NCBI GenBank assembly: GCA_015067005.1
Contig: SVNH01000006.1
Coordinates: forward strand, 62,001 to 126,000
Length of the DNA stretch: 64,000 bases
Direction: 5' to 3'
Source of the DNA: Ruminococcus flavefaciens
Lineage (GTDB): Bacteria > Bacillota > Clostridia > Oscillospirales > Ruminococcaceae
Positions 47,771-56,957 of the stretch are shown one piece after another. A model generated the notes under the pieces. That model was not told the DNA's origin, ran no database searches, and saw only the letters and a program-made list of their open reading frames with translations. Both the position numbers and the translations under genes were made by a program. The first letter of the stretch is position 1. Every line of letters begins with the position of its first letter.

Positions 47771-48264
47771 TGAATATTTCAGTCAGCAGCATTTTGCTTG
47801 CAGCCAGACGTGTGCATCATCGCAGTTACAGAGGCGGAGGACTTTCCACAGCCGGACTGGTGACGATACTGATATTTCTGGCTGTATGCGGTCTTATAGT
47901 GTATTTCTATATACGTGCAAAGAAAAACTGGATGATGAAGGAACTCGGATTCGATTCCGAAGCAGACTATAAGGACTTCAAGCAAAGCTGTCCGGTTAAC
48001 TACCATAACAGATTCTGTATGTCGGATGAGTGGGTACTGAACGAGAATACATTCAAGATATACTCTGTGGACGATGTGATCGACGTTTCTGCGCTTAGCA
48101 GCGTCAATTCGTCAAAGAACACAATTACCAGATGCGGCATACTTATCAGATACAAGGGCGGCACTGATAAATTTATTACAAGTAATAATGCTGACAGGGA
48201 AAAACTGCTCTCAGTCATCAGAAACTACCTTAACAGCAGAGGAAACGTTACTTTGTTCACCTAA
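47770..48264 (+). CDS. Single-pass membrane protein of unknown function inserted between pheS and pheT
   Basis: The 164-residue protein has a basic N terminus (residues 1-25), one membrane helix (about 26-48, GLVTILIFLAVCGLIVYFYI) and a soluble C-terminal domain with alternating beta-strands and a last helix (ADREKLLSVIRNYLNSR), suggestive of a bacterial PH-like domain. I recognise no family. Its ATG overlaps the pheS stop, so it is translated by coupling and co-regulated by tRNA-Phe charging. pheS and pheT are usually adjacent, so this insertion is unusual. Confidence 0.65.
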   Translation: MNISVSSILLAARRVHHRSYRGGGLSTAGLVTILIFLAVCGLIVYFYIRAKKNWMMKELGFDSEADYKDFKQSCPVNYHNRFCMSDEWVLNENTFKIYSVDDVIDVSALSSVNSSKNTITRCGILIRYKGGTDKFITSNNADREKLLSVIRNYLNSRGNVTLFT

Positions 48265-48286
48265 ATTAATCGAAAGGAATTATGAT

Positions 48287-50743
48287 ATGAACTTATCTAT
48301 GAAATGGCTCGGCGACTATGTTAAAGCCGATATGCCGATAAAGGATTTTTGCCACGCTCTCACAATGAGCGGCTCAAAGGTAGAGTGCTATGAGGAAGAG
48401 GGAAAGAATATCTCCAAGGTAGTAGTTGGTAAGATACTCTCCAAAAGACCTCACGAAAATGCGGATGCACTCTTTGTATGTCAGGTAGACATCGGTGAGG
48501 ATGCTCCTATCCAGATAGTTACTAACGCCAAGAACGTAAAAGAGGGAGACCTCGTTCCTGTTGCGCTCGACGGCGCTGTACTCCCTGAGGGCAAGATAAA
48601 GAAGTGCAAGATGCGCGGGGTTGAAAGCTTTGGTATGTTCTGCGGACTTGATACTCTCGGTCTTACTGCTCACGACTTCCCTTACGCTGATCCTGAGGGC
48701 GTTTTCGTTATTGAAGAGGAATGCTCTCTCGGTCAGGACATCCACTCTGCTATCGGTCTCGATGATACTTCCGTTGAGTTTGAGATAACCTCAAACCGTC
48801 CGGACTGTCTCAGCGTTATCGGTCTTGCAAGAGAGACTGCCGCTACCTACGGCACTGAGTTCAAAGTAAAGGCTCCTGAATTCAAGGGTGTTGACGGTGA
48901 TGTAAACAGCTATCTTAAAGTTGACATCCACAATGCCGAGAAGTGTCCGCGTTACTGTGCAGGTATCGTAAAGAACGTAAAAATAGGACCTTCACCACGC
49001 TGGATGAGAGAGAGACTCCGTGCAAGCGGCGTTCGTCCCATAAACAATTTCGTTGACATCACAAACTACGTTATGCTTGAATACGGTCAGCCTATGCACG
49101 CTTTCGACCTCCGCTATGTTGAGGGCGCTCACATCAATGTCCGCAATGCTCAGAACGGCGAAAAGATCATGACTCTCGACGGCGTTGAGCGTGAACTCAC
49201 TTCCGATATGCTCGTTATCGCTGACGAAAAGAAGCCAGTTGCTGTTGCCGGCGTTATGGGCGGTGAATACAGCGGTATCATGGACGACACAACTACCGTT
49301 GTATTTGAGTCCGCTTACTTCGAGCCTTCACAGGTACGCCAGACCTCAAAGAAGCTCAAGCTCAAGTCCGATGCGTCCTCACGCTATGAAAAGGGCGTTG
49401 ATCCGACTATCTCAATGACTTGTCTCAAACGTGCATTTGAACTTGTTGAACTCCTCGATGCAGGTGAAGTCGTAAATACTGTAATTGACTGCAACAAGTC
49501 AGATTTCAAGCCTTCTGAGGTAGTTTTCGATCCTCAGTGGATAAACAATTTCCTCGGCACTGACATCTCCGAAGACGATATGAAGGAATATCTCAGCCGT
49601 CTTGAATTCACCTTCGCTGACGGCAAGGTGATCGCTCCTTCATTCCGTATAGACATCGGCTGCAAGGCTGATATTGCTGAGGAGGTTGCTCGTATCTACG
49701 GCTACAACAACATCCCTTCAACTGATTTCCGCGGCGTTGCAAGAGCAGAATTCACAGAGGAACAGAAATTCGTCCGCACACTCAGAAACGCTGCTGTATC
49801 TCTCGGCGGATATGAGATCGCAACCTACTCATTCGTTTCGCCTAAGTATTTCGACAAAATACGTCTCCCTGAGAACAGCAGTCTCCGCAACGTTGTACGT
49901 ATCGTGAACCCTCTCGGCGAGGACACAAGCGTTATGCGTACATCCACTATACCTTCAATGCTCGATGTTCTCTCGTTCAACTACAATAACCGCAACGAGA
50001 AGGCTTGCCTCTTCGAGATCTCAAAGGAATACCTCCCGGCAAAGGAATATAAGCCGTTCATAAACGGCGATACACTCGCTAACAGCGGTGATCAGAAGCA
50101 CAAGTATGAGTATTCTCTCCCGGATGAGCCGCAGAGACTTACTATCGGTATGTACGGCGGCGACGCTGACTTCTATCTCCTCAAGGGAATGGTTGAACAG
50201 CTTCTTGATGAACTCAAAATAAACGATGTTGAATACGTCCGTGCCTGCGATTCTGACGCTTTCGATGAGAAGTGCGCTCTTCACCCCGGCAGAAGCGCAG
50301 TTATCCTCAAGGACGGCTCACCGCTCGCAATTATCGGTGAGGTACACCCAGAGGTACAGGAGAAGTACGAGATCGGCGTAAAGACATACGTTGCAAAGCT
50401 AAATATCCCTGAACTCATGGAAGCCGCTGCAAACAAGATAACATACCAGCCGCTCCCGAAATTCCCGGCTACTACCCGCGACCTCAGCCTTGTGTGCGAT
50501 GAGGATACCCCTGCCTCAGCGCTCGAAAAGGCTATCAAGGAAGCTATCGGAAAGATACTCGAAAAAGTAACTCTCTTCGATGTTTACCGCAGCGATGATA
50601 TGAAAAAGAACAGCAAGAAGAGTATCGCTTACTCGATCTCTATGCGTTCACACGACGGCACTCTCACCGATGAACAGGCAGATGCTGCTATGAAACGTGC
50701 AATAAAGGCTCTCAATGCGATCGGCGCTGAACTCAGAGCATAA
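48287..50743 (+). CDS. pheT: Phenylalanine-tRNA ligase beta subunit
   Basis: PheT is the structural and editing partner of PheS. From ATG 48287 (AAAGGAA site) it has 818 residues: an N-terminal tRNA-binding OB fold (GKILSKRPHENADALFVCQV), the B3/B4 editing domain (SRYEKGVDPT, GVMGG), B5 (ADIAEEVARIYGYNNIP), and the C-terminal anticodon-binding FDX-ACB domain (FPATTRDLSLVCDEDT). The frame is open into the preceding gene, but that part has no ribosome site. A tiny membrane peptide gene follows 3 bases later. Confidence 0.97.
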   Translation: MNLSMKWLGDYVKADMPIKDFCHALTMSGSKVECYEEEGKNISKVVVGKILSKRPHENADALFVCQVDIGEDAPIQIVTNAKNVKEGDLVPVALDGAVLPEGKIKKCKMRGVESFGMFCGLDTLGLTAHDFPYADPEGVFVIEEECSLGQDIHSAIGLDDTSVEFEITSNRPDCLSVIGLARETAATYGTEFKVKAPEFKGVDGDVNSYLKVDIHNAEKCPRYCAGIVKNVKIGPSPRWMRERLRASGVRPINNFVDITNYVMLEYGQPMHAFDLRYVEGAHINVRNAQNGEKIMTLDGVERELTSDMLVIADEKKPVAVAGVMGGEYSGIMDDTTTVVFESAYFEPSQVRQTSKKLKLKSDASSRYEKGVDPTISMTCLKRAFELVELLDAGEVVNTVIDCNKSDFKPSEVVFDPQWINNFLGTDISEDDMKEYLSRLEFTFADGKVIAPSFRIDIGCKADIAEEVARIYGYNNIPSTDFRGVARAEFTEEQKFVRTLRNAAVSLGGYEIATYSFVSPKYFDKIRLPENSSLRNVVRIVNPLGEDTSVMRTSTIPSMLDVLSFNYNNRNEKACLFEISKEYLPAKEYKPFINGDTLANSGDQKHKYEYSLPDEPQRLTIGMYGGDADFYLLKGMVEQLLDELKINDVEYVRACDSDAFDEKCALHPGRSAVILKDGSPLAIIGEVHPEVQEKYEIGVKTYVAKLNIPELMEAAANKITYQPLPKFPATTRDLSLVCDEDTPASALEKAIKEAIGKILEKVTLFDVYRSDDMKKNSKKSIAYSISMRSHDGTLTDEQADAAMKRAIKALNAIGAELRA

Positions 50744-50746
50744 GCC

Positions 50747-50917
50747 ATGATCGCCCAGATAATCAGCAGACTCATCGTACTTTTTATGCTGATCTGCATT
50801 TACAACATCATGTCCGGCGCAGGCAAGAAAGACAAAAAGCGCGTTCTAATATGGAGCGGACTCTTTCTCCTTACCTGCGGAGCAATTGCGGTTCTTTACC
50901 TTATAGCTTCAAAGTAA
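50747..50917 (+). CDS. Small two-helix membrane protein (56 residues)
   Basis: This short frame starts three bases after the pheT stop and encodes two hydrophobic helices, about residues 5-22 (IISRLIVLFMLICIYNIM) and 33-53, joined by a basic loop (GAGKKDKKR). It ends 13 bases before a strong terminator, so it is the last gene of the T-box operon. The composition and good packing behind pheT support a real gene, but there is no clear separate ribosome site, so it would rely on translational coupling. Function unknown. Confidence 0.6.
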   Translation: MIAQIISRLIVLFMLICIYNIMSGAGKKDKKRVLIWSGLFLLTCGAIAVLYLIASK

Positions 50918-50930
50918 CTATAAATCATCA

Positions 50931-50964
50931 ATTAAGGGGCATATCAAACGCCCCTTAATTTTTT
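50931..50964 (+). terminator. Terminator of the pheST operon
   Basis: A 10-bp perfect stem (ATTAAGGGGC with GCCCCTTAAT) and 9-base loop end in six T. Confidence 0.9.
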
Positions 50965-50985
50965 ATATTTAATTTGAAAAAGCTA

Positions 50986-51014
50986 TTGACAAACCTCATT
51001 TACAGTGATATAAT
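50986..51014 (+). promoter_or_regulatory. Consensus sigma-A promoter of the DRE-TIM aldolase gene
   Basis: Perfect TTGACA (50986-50991) and perfect TATAAT (51009-51014) are 17 bases apart. The expected leader is about 75 bases long. Confidence 0.85.
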
Positions 51015-51044
51015 ATATTTCGTTGATTAATAATTCACTTTAAA

Positions 51045-51077
51045 GCGTTACAGTATAAAGCTTTAAACCTGTAACGC
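51045..51077 (+). promoter_or_regulatory. Leader hairpin ahead of the aldolase ribosome site
   Basis: GCGTTACAG (51045-51053) and CTGTAACGC (51069-51077) are perfect 9-bp arms around a 15-base loop that contains the palindrome AAAGCTTT. The hairpin ends four bases before the AAAAGGAG site. It could protect the message or bind a regulator; it has no T run, so it is not a terminator. Confidence 0.55.
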
Positions 51078-51096
51078 AATAAAAGGAGCGGTACTT

Positions 51097-52071
51097 ATGA
51101 AAGAAATTTCCAAATTACTCGATTACAGACCTGACATCAAGGTCGTTGATGCAACTCTCAGAGACGGAGGTCTCGTTAATGACTTCTTCTTTACTGATGA
51201 ATTTATAAAAAGCCTCTATAATGCCAATCTCCGCGCCGGAGTTGACTATATGGAATTCGGATACAAGGGCGACCGTGAAATGTTCGATGAAACAAAATTC
51301 GGTGCCTGCAAATTCTGCGACGATGATTTCATCCGTTCTATCGTCGGCGAGAACAATACCGACCTCAAGATCGCTGTTATGGCTGATGTAGGACGCTGCA
51401 ATTACAAAAACGATATTCACGACCGCGCAGAAAGTCCGGTTGACCTCATCCGCGTTGCAACCTATCTCCACCAGATCCCGACTGCTGTTGACATGATCGA
51501 GGACGCAAAGAAAAAGGGCTATGAGGTAAGCTGCAATATCATGGCTATCTCAACTGCTCAGGAAGCCGACATCAAGGTAGCTCTCGATATTCTCGGCAAG
51601 TCGCCTGTTGACGTTATCTACATCGTTGACAGCTTCGGCTCGATCTATCCGGAACAGATGGCTCGGATCGCTGACCTCTACTGTGAATATGCAGAAAAAT
51701 ACAATAAGAAAATCGGTATCCACGCCCACGATAACCAGAAACTCGCTTTCGCTAACACTATCGAAGCTGTCGGCGACGGTGTTGACTGGCTTGACGCTAC
51801 TTACTTATCAATGGGACGCGGCGCAGGAAACTGTGCAATGGAACTTCTCCTCGGTTTCCTCAAGAATCCGAAGTACAATGTGTACCCTGTTCTCCAGTTC
51901 ATCGAGAAGCATATGAACAAGCTTCGTGAAGAGGGCGTTGTATGGGGGTATGATCTCCAGTACCTCATGACCGGACTTCTCAATCAGCACCCAAGAACTG
52001 CTATCCAGTTCACTAAGGAAAACAGAAAGGATTATGCTGAATTCTATAAAGAGATCATCGCACAGGAATGA
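51097..52071 (+). CDS. DRE-TIM metallolyase superfamily aldolase/lyase
   Basis: The 324-residue protein is a TIM-barrel enzyme of the HMG-CoA lyase/isopropylmalate synthase group, which form or break C-C bonds next to a carbonyl using a divalent metal. The signature VDATLRDGG (residues 18-26) and the metal-binding GIHAHDNQ (about 206-213) are clear; GRGAGNCAMELLL is also conserved. It lacks the LeuA regulatory domain and the DmpG C-terminal channel domain, so the closest label is an aldolase-type member similar to 4-hydroxy-2-oxovalerate aldolase. The substrate cannot be told. It is a single-gene unit with a consensus promoter. Confidence 0.82.
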   Translation: MKEISKLLDYRPDIKVVDATLRDGGLVNDFFFTDEFIKSLYNANLRAGVDYMEFGYKGDREMFDETKFGACKFCDDDFIRSIVGENNTDLKIAVMADVGRCNYKNDIHDRAESPVDLIRVATYLHQIPTAVDMIEDAKKKGYEVSCNIMAISTAQEADIKVALDILGKSPVDVIYIVDSFGSIYPEQMARIADLYCEYAEKYNKKIGIHAHDNQKLAFANTIEAVGDGVDWLDATYLSMGRGAGNCAMELLLGFLKNPKYNVYPVLQFIEKHMNKLREEGVVWGYDLQYLMTGLLNQHPRTAIQFTKENRKDYAEFYKEIIAQE

Positions 52072-52086
52072 GCTGATATATATAGT

Positions 52087-52523
52087 AAGCACCCGCACTT
52101 ATGTGTGATCTCCATATAGAAGTTTATCAGTAATTTATTGAGGGAACCCCTTTTGAGAAAGTGCCCCCCTAATCGGGTCCGTCCCCTCTGTCCTTCGGAC
52201 ATCTCCCCGCACTGCGGGGAGTCACCCTCCAACTCCCTCCTGAAAACTTTATTCTGGTTTTTTCCGTAATGGTATAAATATAGCCGGAAGTCACAGAGAC
52301 TTCCGGCTTTGTTATTCTATCCAAAAACGTATACCATTACGGAAAAAACGAAATAAAAGTCTTTGGAAAGGGGGTCGGGGTGACTCCCCACGGGGTGGGG
52401 AGATGTCTGCGAAGCAGACAGAGGGGACGGACCCGATTAGGGGGAACCTTTCCTCAGAAAGGTTTGCCCCGATAAGTTGCAGATAAACTTCCATGTGAGT
52501 ATCGCACACAAGTGCGGGTGCTT
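52087..52523. repeat. 437-bp palindrome of two diverged structured repeat copies
   Basis: This gene-free stretch between converging genes is a large imperfect palindrome. Outer arms are perfect for 14 bases (52087-52100 with 52510-52523) and inner arms for 19 bases (52258-52276 with 52330-52348). Between them each arm of about 190 bases carries the same order of elements: an A/C-rich start, CCCCCTAATCGGGTCCGTCC, a GTC...GAC hairpin, a CCCC...GGGG hairpin, then TTTTTTCCGTAATGG. The centre is a 10-bp hairpin (52282-52308) that may also end the aldolase transcript. No reading frame with coding character is seen. Confidence 0.85.
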
Positions 52524-52525
52524 TA

Positions 52526-54871
52526 TTACTTTATATTCCAGATATTCTCTGCATAATCGGCAATAGTTCTATCAGAACTAAACTTTCCTGCATTGCACAT
52601 ATTCAGCCACTGCTTCTTTGCGAAAGCTAATCTGTTTCCGGAATAATCACGGTTACAGCGAAGCTTTGTATCAACGTAGCTGACAATATCACCAAGAAGA
52701 TAATAGTGATCCGGCTTATGCCAGCTTGCACCATCAAGCAGAGCGGTATAGAGTTCACGGAAGTCACCGCTTCCACCGTCAGATACTGTACCGTCGATAA
52801 GCGAGGAGACAACTTTCTTTATCATCTTGTTCTCAGCAAACACCTTGCGGCTGTCATAGTCAGGTACGATCTTTTCAAGATCCTCCACCTTTGCGCCGAA
52901 GATGTAGTTATTATCCTCGCCTGCCTCCTGAACTATCTCAATATTAGCACCGTCAAAAGTGCCGAGAGTTACAGCGCCATTCAGCATAAGCTTCATATTT
53001 CCTGTACCTGAAGCCTCCGTACCTGCTGTTGAGATCTGCTCGGAAACATCTGCTGCTGCGACCAGCTTTTCAGCATAGGAAACATTATAATTCTGAACGA
53101 AAACTACTTTTATGAGATCTCTTGTATCCGGATCAGATGACACAATACGTCCGATCTCATTGATATACTTGATTATCGCTTTAGCACGGCGGTAGCCCGG
53201 AGCAGACTTCGCACCGAAAATGAATGTAGTCGGCTTGAAATCAGTGAGCGAGCCGTCCTTGATACCGTAATATATCCAGAGTATCGAGAAGGCATTCAGC
53301 AGCTGACGCTTATACTCATGCAAGCGCTTTATCTGTATATCAAATATCGAATCATCAGAGATGCTGATTCCGTCATGCGACTTTATAAAGTCTGCAAGCT
53401 GAGACTTCTTTACCTGCTTGATGCCGATAAAACGGCGGAGAATGTTTTCATCGTCCACATACTTTTCAAGCTCTTTAAGTCTGCTAAGATCGGTGATCCA
53501 GTCATCGCTGCCGAGGAGTTCGGTTATAAGTCCGGAGAGTTCCATGTTACAGAGTGCGAGCCAGCGGCGCTGAGTGATGCCGTTAGTCTCATTGCGGAAG
53601 CGCTCGGGACATATACTGTACCAGTCAGCAAGCACCGTATCCTTGAGTATCTGCGTGTGTATCTCCGCAACACCGTTGATGTGGCTTGAAACATAGCAAG
53701 CCATATCAGCCATGTGTATGAGTTCGCCCTTTATGATCTTCATGCGGCTGATCTTTTCCTTCGGTTCTCCGGCTGCGTAGAGTTCAGCGATAAGTTCCTC
53801 ATTAATCTGAATGATTATCTCGTAGATTCGCGGAAGCACCTCCTCAACGAGACCTACCCACCATTTTTCAAGAGCCTCCTGCATAACAGTATGGTTGGTA
53901 TAGTTGAACACCTTCTTAGCTGCTGCAAGAGCCTTCTCAAAAGTCCAGCCCTCGTTGTCAACAAGCTGACGGATAAGTTCGGGGATAGAAATAACAGGAT
54001 GCGTATCGTTAAGCTGTATCGAGATATAGTCTGCAAGGTTATCGAGAGTACCGAAACGAGCCTTGTGCTTGCGGAGAATATCAGTCAGTGAAGCACAGCT
54101 GAAGAAATACTGCTGCTTCAGACGGAGTTTCTTGCCCTCGTTGGTATCGTCATTCGGATAGAGCACACGCGAGATGTCCTCAGCGTAGATCTTTTCCTTT
54201 GAGGCTTCAAGGTAGTCCTGCTTGTTGAAGGTATCGAAGTCGAATTCCTTCACAGGCTCTGCCTGCCAGAGACGGAGAGTGCCTATATTCTCAGTCTTGC
54301 AGCCAAATACCGGCATATCGTAAGGTACAGCCTTTACGGTCTGACCGTTATACTCTATCATTACTGTATCTGCATCGCAGCGTTTCGACCACGGATCGCC
54401 ATATTTTGTCCAGTCGTCGATGTCCTCCTTCTGGAATCCGTCCACGATAGACTGCTTGAAAAGTCCGTACTTATAGCGGATTCCATATCCGTCAAGCGGA
54501 AGTCCGAGAGTTGCAGCGCTGTCGAGGAAGCAGGCAGCAAGTCTTCCCAGACCGCCGTTTCCGAGAGCAGCATCCTCTATAACTTCGAGGTCTGCAAGAT
54601 CAAGACCGAGTTCACTGAATACTGCGTTCACATCATCGTAAATGCCAAGACAGAGCAGATTATTATAAACCGCACGTCCAACGAGGAATTCCATTGAAAG
54701 ATAAGCCGCACGGCGCTTTGAAAGATGCTCCTGACGCGCATTGTCCCACTGACTGCCGTAGAGTTCCATTATAGTATCGCCGAGTGCTTCATGTATCTGC
54801 TGCGGTGCTGCACTCTTTATATCCTTTGGAAGTCTGCCGGTAAATTTCTCTGTAAAAAGCTTTTTTTCCAT
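52526..54871 (-). CDS. glgP: Glycogen/maltodextrin phosphorylase
   Basis: GlgP releases glucose-1-phosphate from alpha-1,4-glucans by phosphorolysis with a pyridoxal-phosphate cofactor. The PLP lysine lies in GTGNMKLMLNGAVTLGTFDG, preceded by the conserved SEQISTAGTEASGTG; the N-terminal YLSMEFLVGRAVYNNLL and GNGGLGRLAACFLDSAATL blocks are also present. At 781 residues it is close to the usual size. It starts 26 bases after malQ with a GGAG site. Together they convert storage glycogen or imported maltodextrin to glucose-1-phosphate and glucose. Confidence 0.97.
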   Translation of the reverse strand: MEKKLFTEKFTGRLPKDIKSAAPQQIHEALGDTIMELYGSQWDNARQEHLSKRRAAYLSMEFLVGRAVYNNLLCLGIYDDVNAVFSELGLDLADLEVIEDAALGNGGLGRLAACFLDSAATLGLPLDGYGIRYKYGLFKQSIVDGFQKEDIDDWTKYGDPWSKRCDADTVMIEYNGQTVKAVPYDMPVFGCKTENIGTLRLWQAEPVKEFDFDTFNKQDYLEASKEKIYAEDISRVLYPNDDTNEGKKLRLKQQYFFSCASLTDILRKHKARFGTLDNLADYISIQLNDTHPVISIPELIRQLVDNEGWTFEKALAAAKKVFNYTNHTVMQEALEKWWVGLVEEVLPRIYEIIIQINEELIAELYAAGEPKEKISRMKIIKGELIHMADMACYVSSHINGVAEIHTQILKDTVLADWYSICPERFRNETNGITQRRWLALCNMELSGLITELLGSDDWITDLSRLKELEKYVDDENILRRFIGIKQVKKSQLADFIKSHDGISISDDSIFDIQIKRLHEYKRQLLNAFSILWIYYGIKDGSLTDFKPTTFIFGAKSAPGYRRAKAIIKYINEIGRIVSSDPDTRDLIKVVFVQNYNVSYAEKLVAAADVSEQISTAGTEASGTGNMKLMLNGAVTLGTFDGANIEIVQEAGEDNNYIFGAKVEDLEKIVPDYDSRKVFAENKMIKKVVSSLIDGTVSDGGSGDFRELYTALLDGASWHKPDHYYLLGDIVSYVDTKLRCNRDYSGNRLAFAKKQWLNMCNAGKFSSDRTIADYAENIWNIK

Positions 54872-54897
54872 TTTCTAACTCCATTCTCAATAAATCA

Positions 54898-56370
54898 TCA
54901 TCTGTTATATGTCTTGTTCAGCCTGCGTATAGTCTTGGCAAGCTCGGGAGTAAAATCCTCCTTCTTTGTGCGGAACTGCCAGTTACAGCCAAGAGTAGAC
55001 GGTGTATTCATTCTTCCGGACTTAGGGCTGCCGAGGAAGTCCTGTATCTGTGCAACTGCGACCATTGCGACACTTGACCATGCTAAACGCACTACTGCCA
55101 TAGGTATATCGCTCTTCTTGCGGACATTCAGGTATCTTCTTGCGAATTTCAGCGACTTCTTATCAAGTGTTCCCACCCAGCCGTTTAAGGTCTCATTATC
55201 GTGAGTTCCCGTGTAGACAAAGCAGTTTGTAGTCGTAAAATTATGCGGAAGATATTCGTTTGTGCCGTCCGAGAAGCCGAACTGAATGACCTTCATACCG
55301 GGATAGCCGCATTTATCGAGCATTTCCCTTACCTCAGGAGTAATAAACCCAAGATTCTCAGCAATAATGTTAAGTTTGCCGAGTTCTTCCTCTGCAAGTC
55401 TGAACAGCTCGTAGTCCGGACCTTTCTTCCACTCGCCTATGGTAGCATCCTCATTGCCGAATGGTATAGTGTAATAGCTTTCAAAGCCGCGGAAGTGGTC
55501 GATACGCACTATATCATAAAGCTGAGAAGCGTACCTGATACGGTTTATCCACCATTTATACCCGGTCTTTTTGTGATAATCCCAGTCATAGAGCGGATTT
55601 CCCCACAGCTGACCTGTCGGAGAGAATTCATCCGGCGGACAGCCGGCAACGCATACCGGACGCCGTTTCCTGTCGAACCAGAAGAGCTTATGCTCAGCCC
55701 ATGCCTCAACGCTGTCGAGAGCGCAGTATATCGGTATATCGCCGATTATCTCAATATCGTTGTCGTTTGCGTATTTCTTGAGTTCCTTCCATTGTCTGCT
55801 GAACTCATACTGAACAAATTTATAGAAGCCTATATCATTCTTTAACTGTTTTTTTGCCTCAGCGACTGCTGCCGGCTTGTGCATGGAGATGTCCTTCTCC
55901 CATTCATACCATGCCTTGCCGCCGTTCTGAGATTTCAGTGCCATGAAAAGGGCATATTCCTCCAGCCACGACTTATTATCATCACAGAACACCTTATAAT
56001 CAGGAAAACGTGAAGGCTTGAAGCGCGAATAGGCTATCCTCAGAACATCAAAGCAGTATTCATAGATCAGGGCATAATCGACCTTATCCGGATCGCTGTC
56101 CCATTTGATCGAGGAATACTCATGCTTCTCCAGCAGACCATCACCTTCAAGTATCTCAAAGTCGATGAAATATGGATTTCCTGCATTCACAGAAAATGAT
56201 TGATAAGGCGAATCACCATAGCTCGTAGGTGAAAGCGGCAGTATCTGCCAGCACTTAACGCCTGCTGAACTCAGGAAATCCACGAATTCAAATGCGTGTT
56301 TTCCCATTTTTCCTATGCCGTATTCCGACGGCAGGCTTGAAATATGCATTAATATACAGCTTTTCCTCAT
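54898..56370 (-). CDS. malQ: 4-alpha-glucanotransferase (amylomaltase)
   Basis: MalQ rearranges alpha-1,4-glucans, making long chains that the phosphorylase can use. The GH77 residues are present: nucleophile aspartate in VRIDHFRGFESYY, acid/base glutamate in IIAENLGFIT and the third acid in YTGTHDNETLNGW; the N terminus LMHISSLPSEYGIGKMG is typical. The 490-residue length is normal. It is the first gene of the malQ-glgP operon, with a GGGAG site before ATG 56370. A clear consensus promoter upstream was not found. Confidence 0.97.
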   Translation of the reverse strand: MRKSCILMHISSLPSEYGIGKMGKHAFEFVDFLSSAGVKCWQILPLSPTSYGDSPYQSFSVNAGNPYFIDFEILEGDGLLEKHEYSSIKWDSDPDKVDYALIYEYCFDVLRIAYSRFKPSRFPDYKVFCDDNKSWLEEYALFMALKSQNGGKAWYEWEKDISMHKPAAVAEAKKQLKNDIGFYKFVQYEFSRQWKELKKYANDNDIEIIGDIPIYCALDSVEAWAEHKLFWFDRKRRPVCVAGCPPDEFSPTGQLWGNPLYDWDYHKKTGYKWWINRIRYASQLYDIVRIDHFRGFESYYTIPFGNEDATIGEWKKGPDYELFRLAEEELGKLNIIAENLGFITPEVREMLDKCGYPGMKVIQFGFSDGTNEYLPHNFTTTNCFVYTGTHDNETLNGWVGTLDKKSLKFARRYLNVRKKSDIPMAVVRLAWSSVAMVAVAQIQDFLGSPKSGRMNTPSTLGCNWQFRTKKEDFTPELAKTIRRLNKTYNR

Positions 56371-56491
56371 AGAAAAAGACTCCCTTTATATATCGTATAT
56401 TTTTATGATTTCCGCCGATAATTAATGTATACTCAATAACCGGCAGTTTTGCTCAGATGCCATTCTGCCTGAGTTTTTAGGGGAGACAGAT

Positions 56492-56881
56492 ATGAAATTC
56501 TCACAATACCTTTTTTCGTTTTTAATGGGATATTTCCTTTACAGTCTCGTAGAAATAGTCGGCAGAGGCTACACTCACTGGACGATGTCCCTTACCGGCG
56601 GCATAATTCTTGCCGCACTGTATTCAATAAACAGTCTCCGGAGCCTTACACTCTGGAAAAGCTGTTTCATAGGAGCATTGCTTATTACCGCTGTTGAATT
56701 TGCTGTTGGCATTTTTGATAATATTATTATGCACTGGGAAGTATGGGATTACTCAGATCTTCCTCTGAATTTCATGGGACAGATCTGTCTGTTTTTTTCA
56801 CTTTACTGGTTTATTCTTTGTATCCCGGCTTATTATCTGTGCAGGATCATCCGAAAGCGGTTTGAACAGCAGCGCAATTGA
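56492..56881 (+). CDS. CmpB-like putative ABC-transporter type IV membrane protein
   Basis: The 129-residue protein has four membrane helices and the conserved segment VWDYSDLPLNFMGQICLFFSL, typical of a Firmicute family annotated as putative ABC-transporter type IV (CmpB). Despite the name, no ATPase partner is present here, and the real function is unknown. It is a single gene divergent from malQ. A GGGGAGA site lies 5 bases before ATG 56492, and a weak CTCAG/CTGAG hairpin followed by five T lies in its leader. Confidence 0.75.
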   Translation: MKFSQYLFSFLMGYFLYSLVEIVGRGYTHWTMSLTGGIILAALYSINSLRSLTLWKSCFIGALLITAVEFAVGIFDNIIMHWEVWDYSDLPLNFMGQICLFFSLYWFILCIPAYYLCRIIRKRFEQQRN

Positions 56882-56916
56882 CTATAAATAGTTATTTATT
56901 TTTCACAGTATATCTT

Positions 56917-56951
56917 AAAAAACAGGCTGTTCCGAATAAATCAGAACAGCC
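56917..56951 (-). terminator. Terminator of the zinc-ribbon protein gene
   Basis: An 8-bp stem (GGCTGTTC with GAACAGCC) extended by a GA/TC pair is followed on the minus strand by TGTTTTTT. It lies between two converging genes. Confidence 0.8.
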
Positions 56952-56957
56952 ATTAAA

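Noticed and set aside
52087-52523. Insertion sequence
   Set aside because: It has long inverted arms but no transposase frame and no target-site duplication that I can see.
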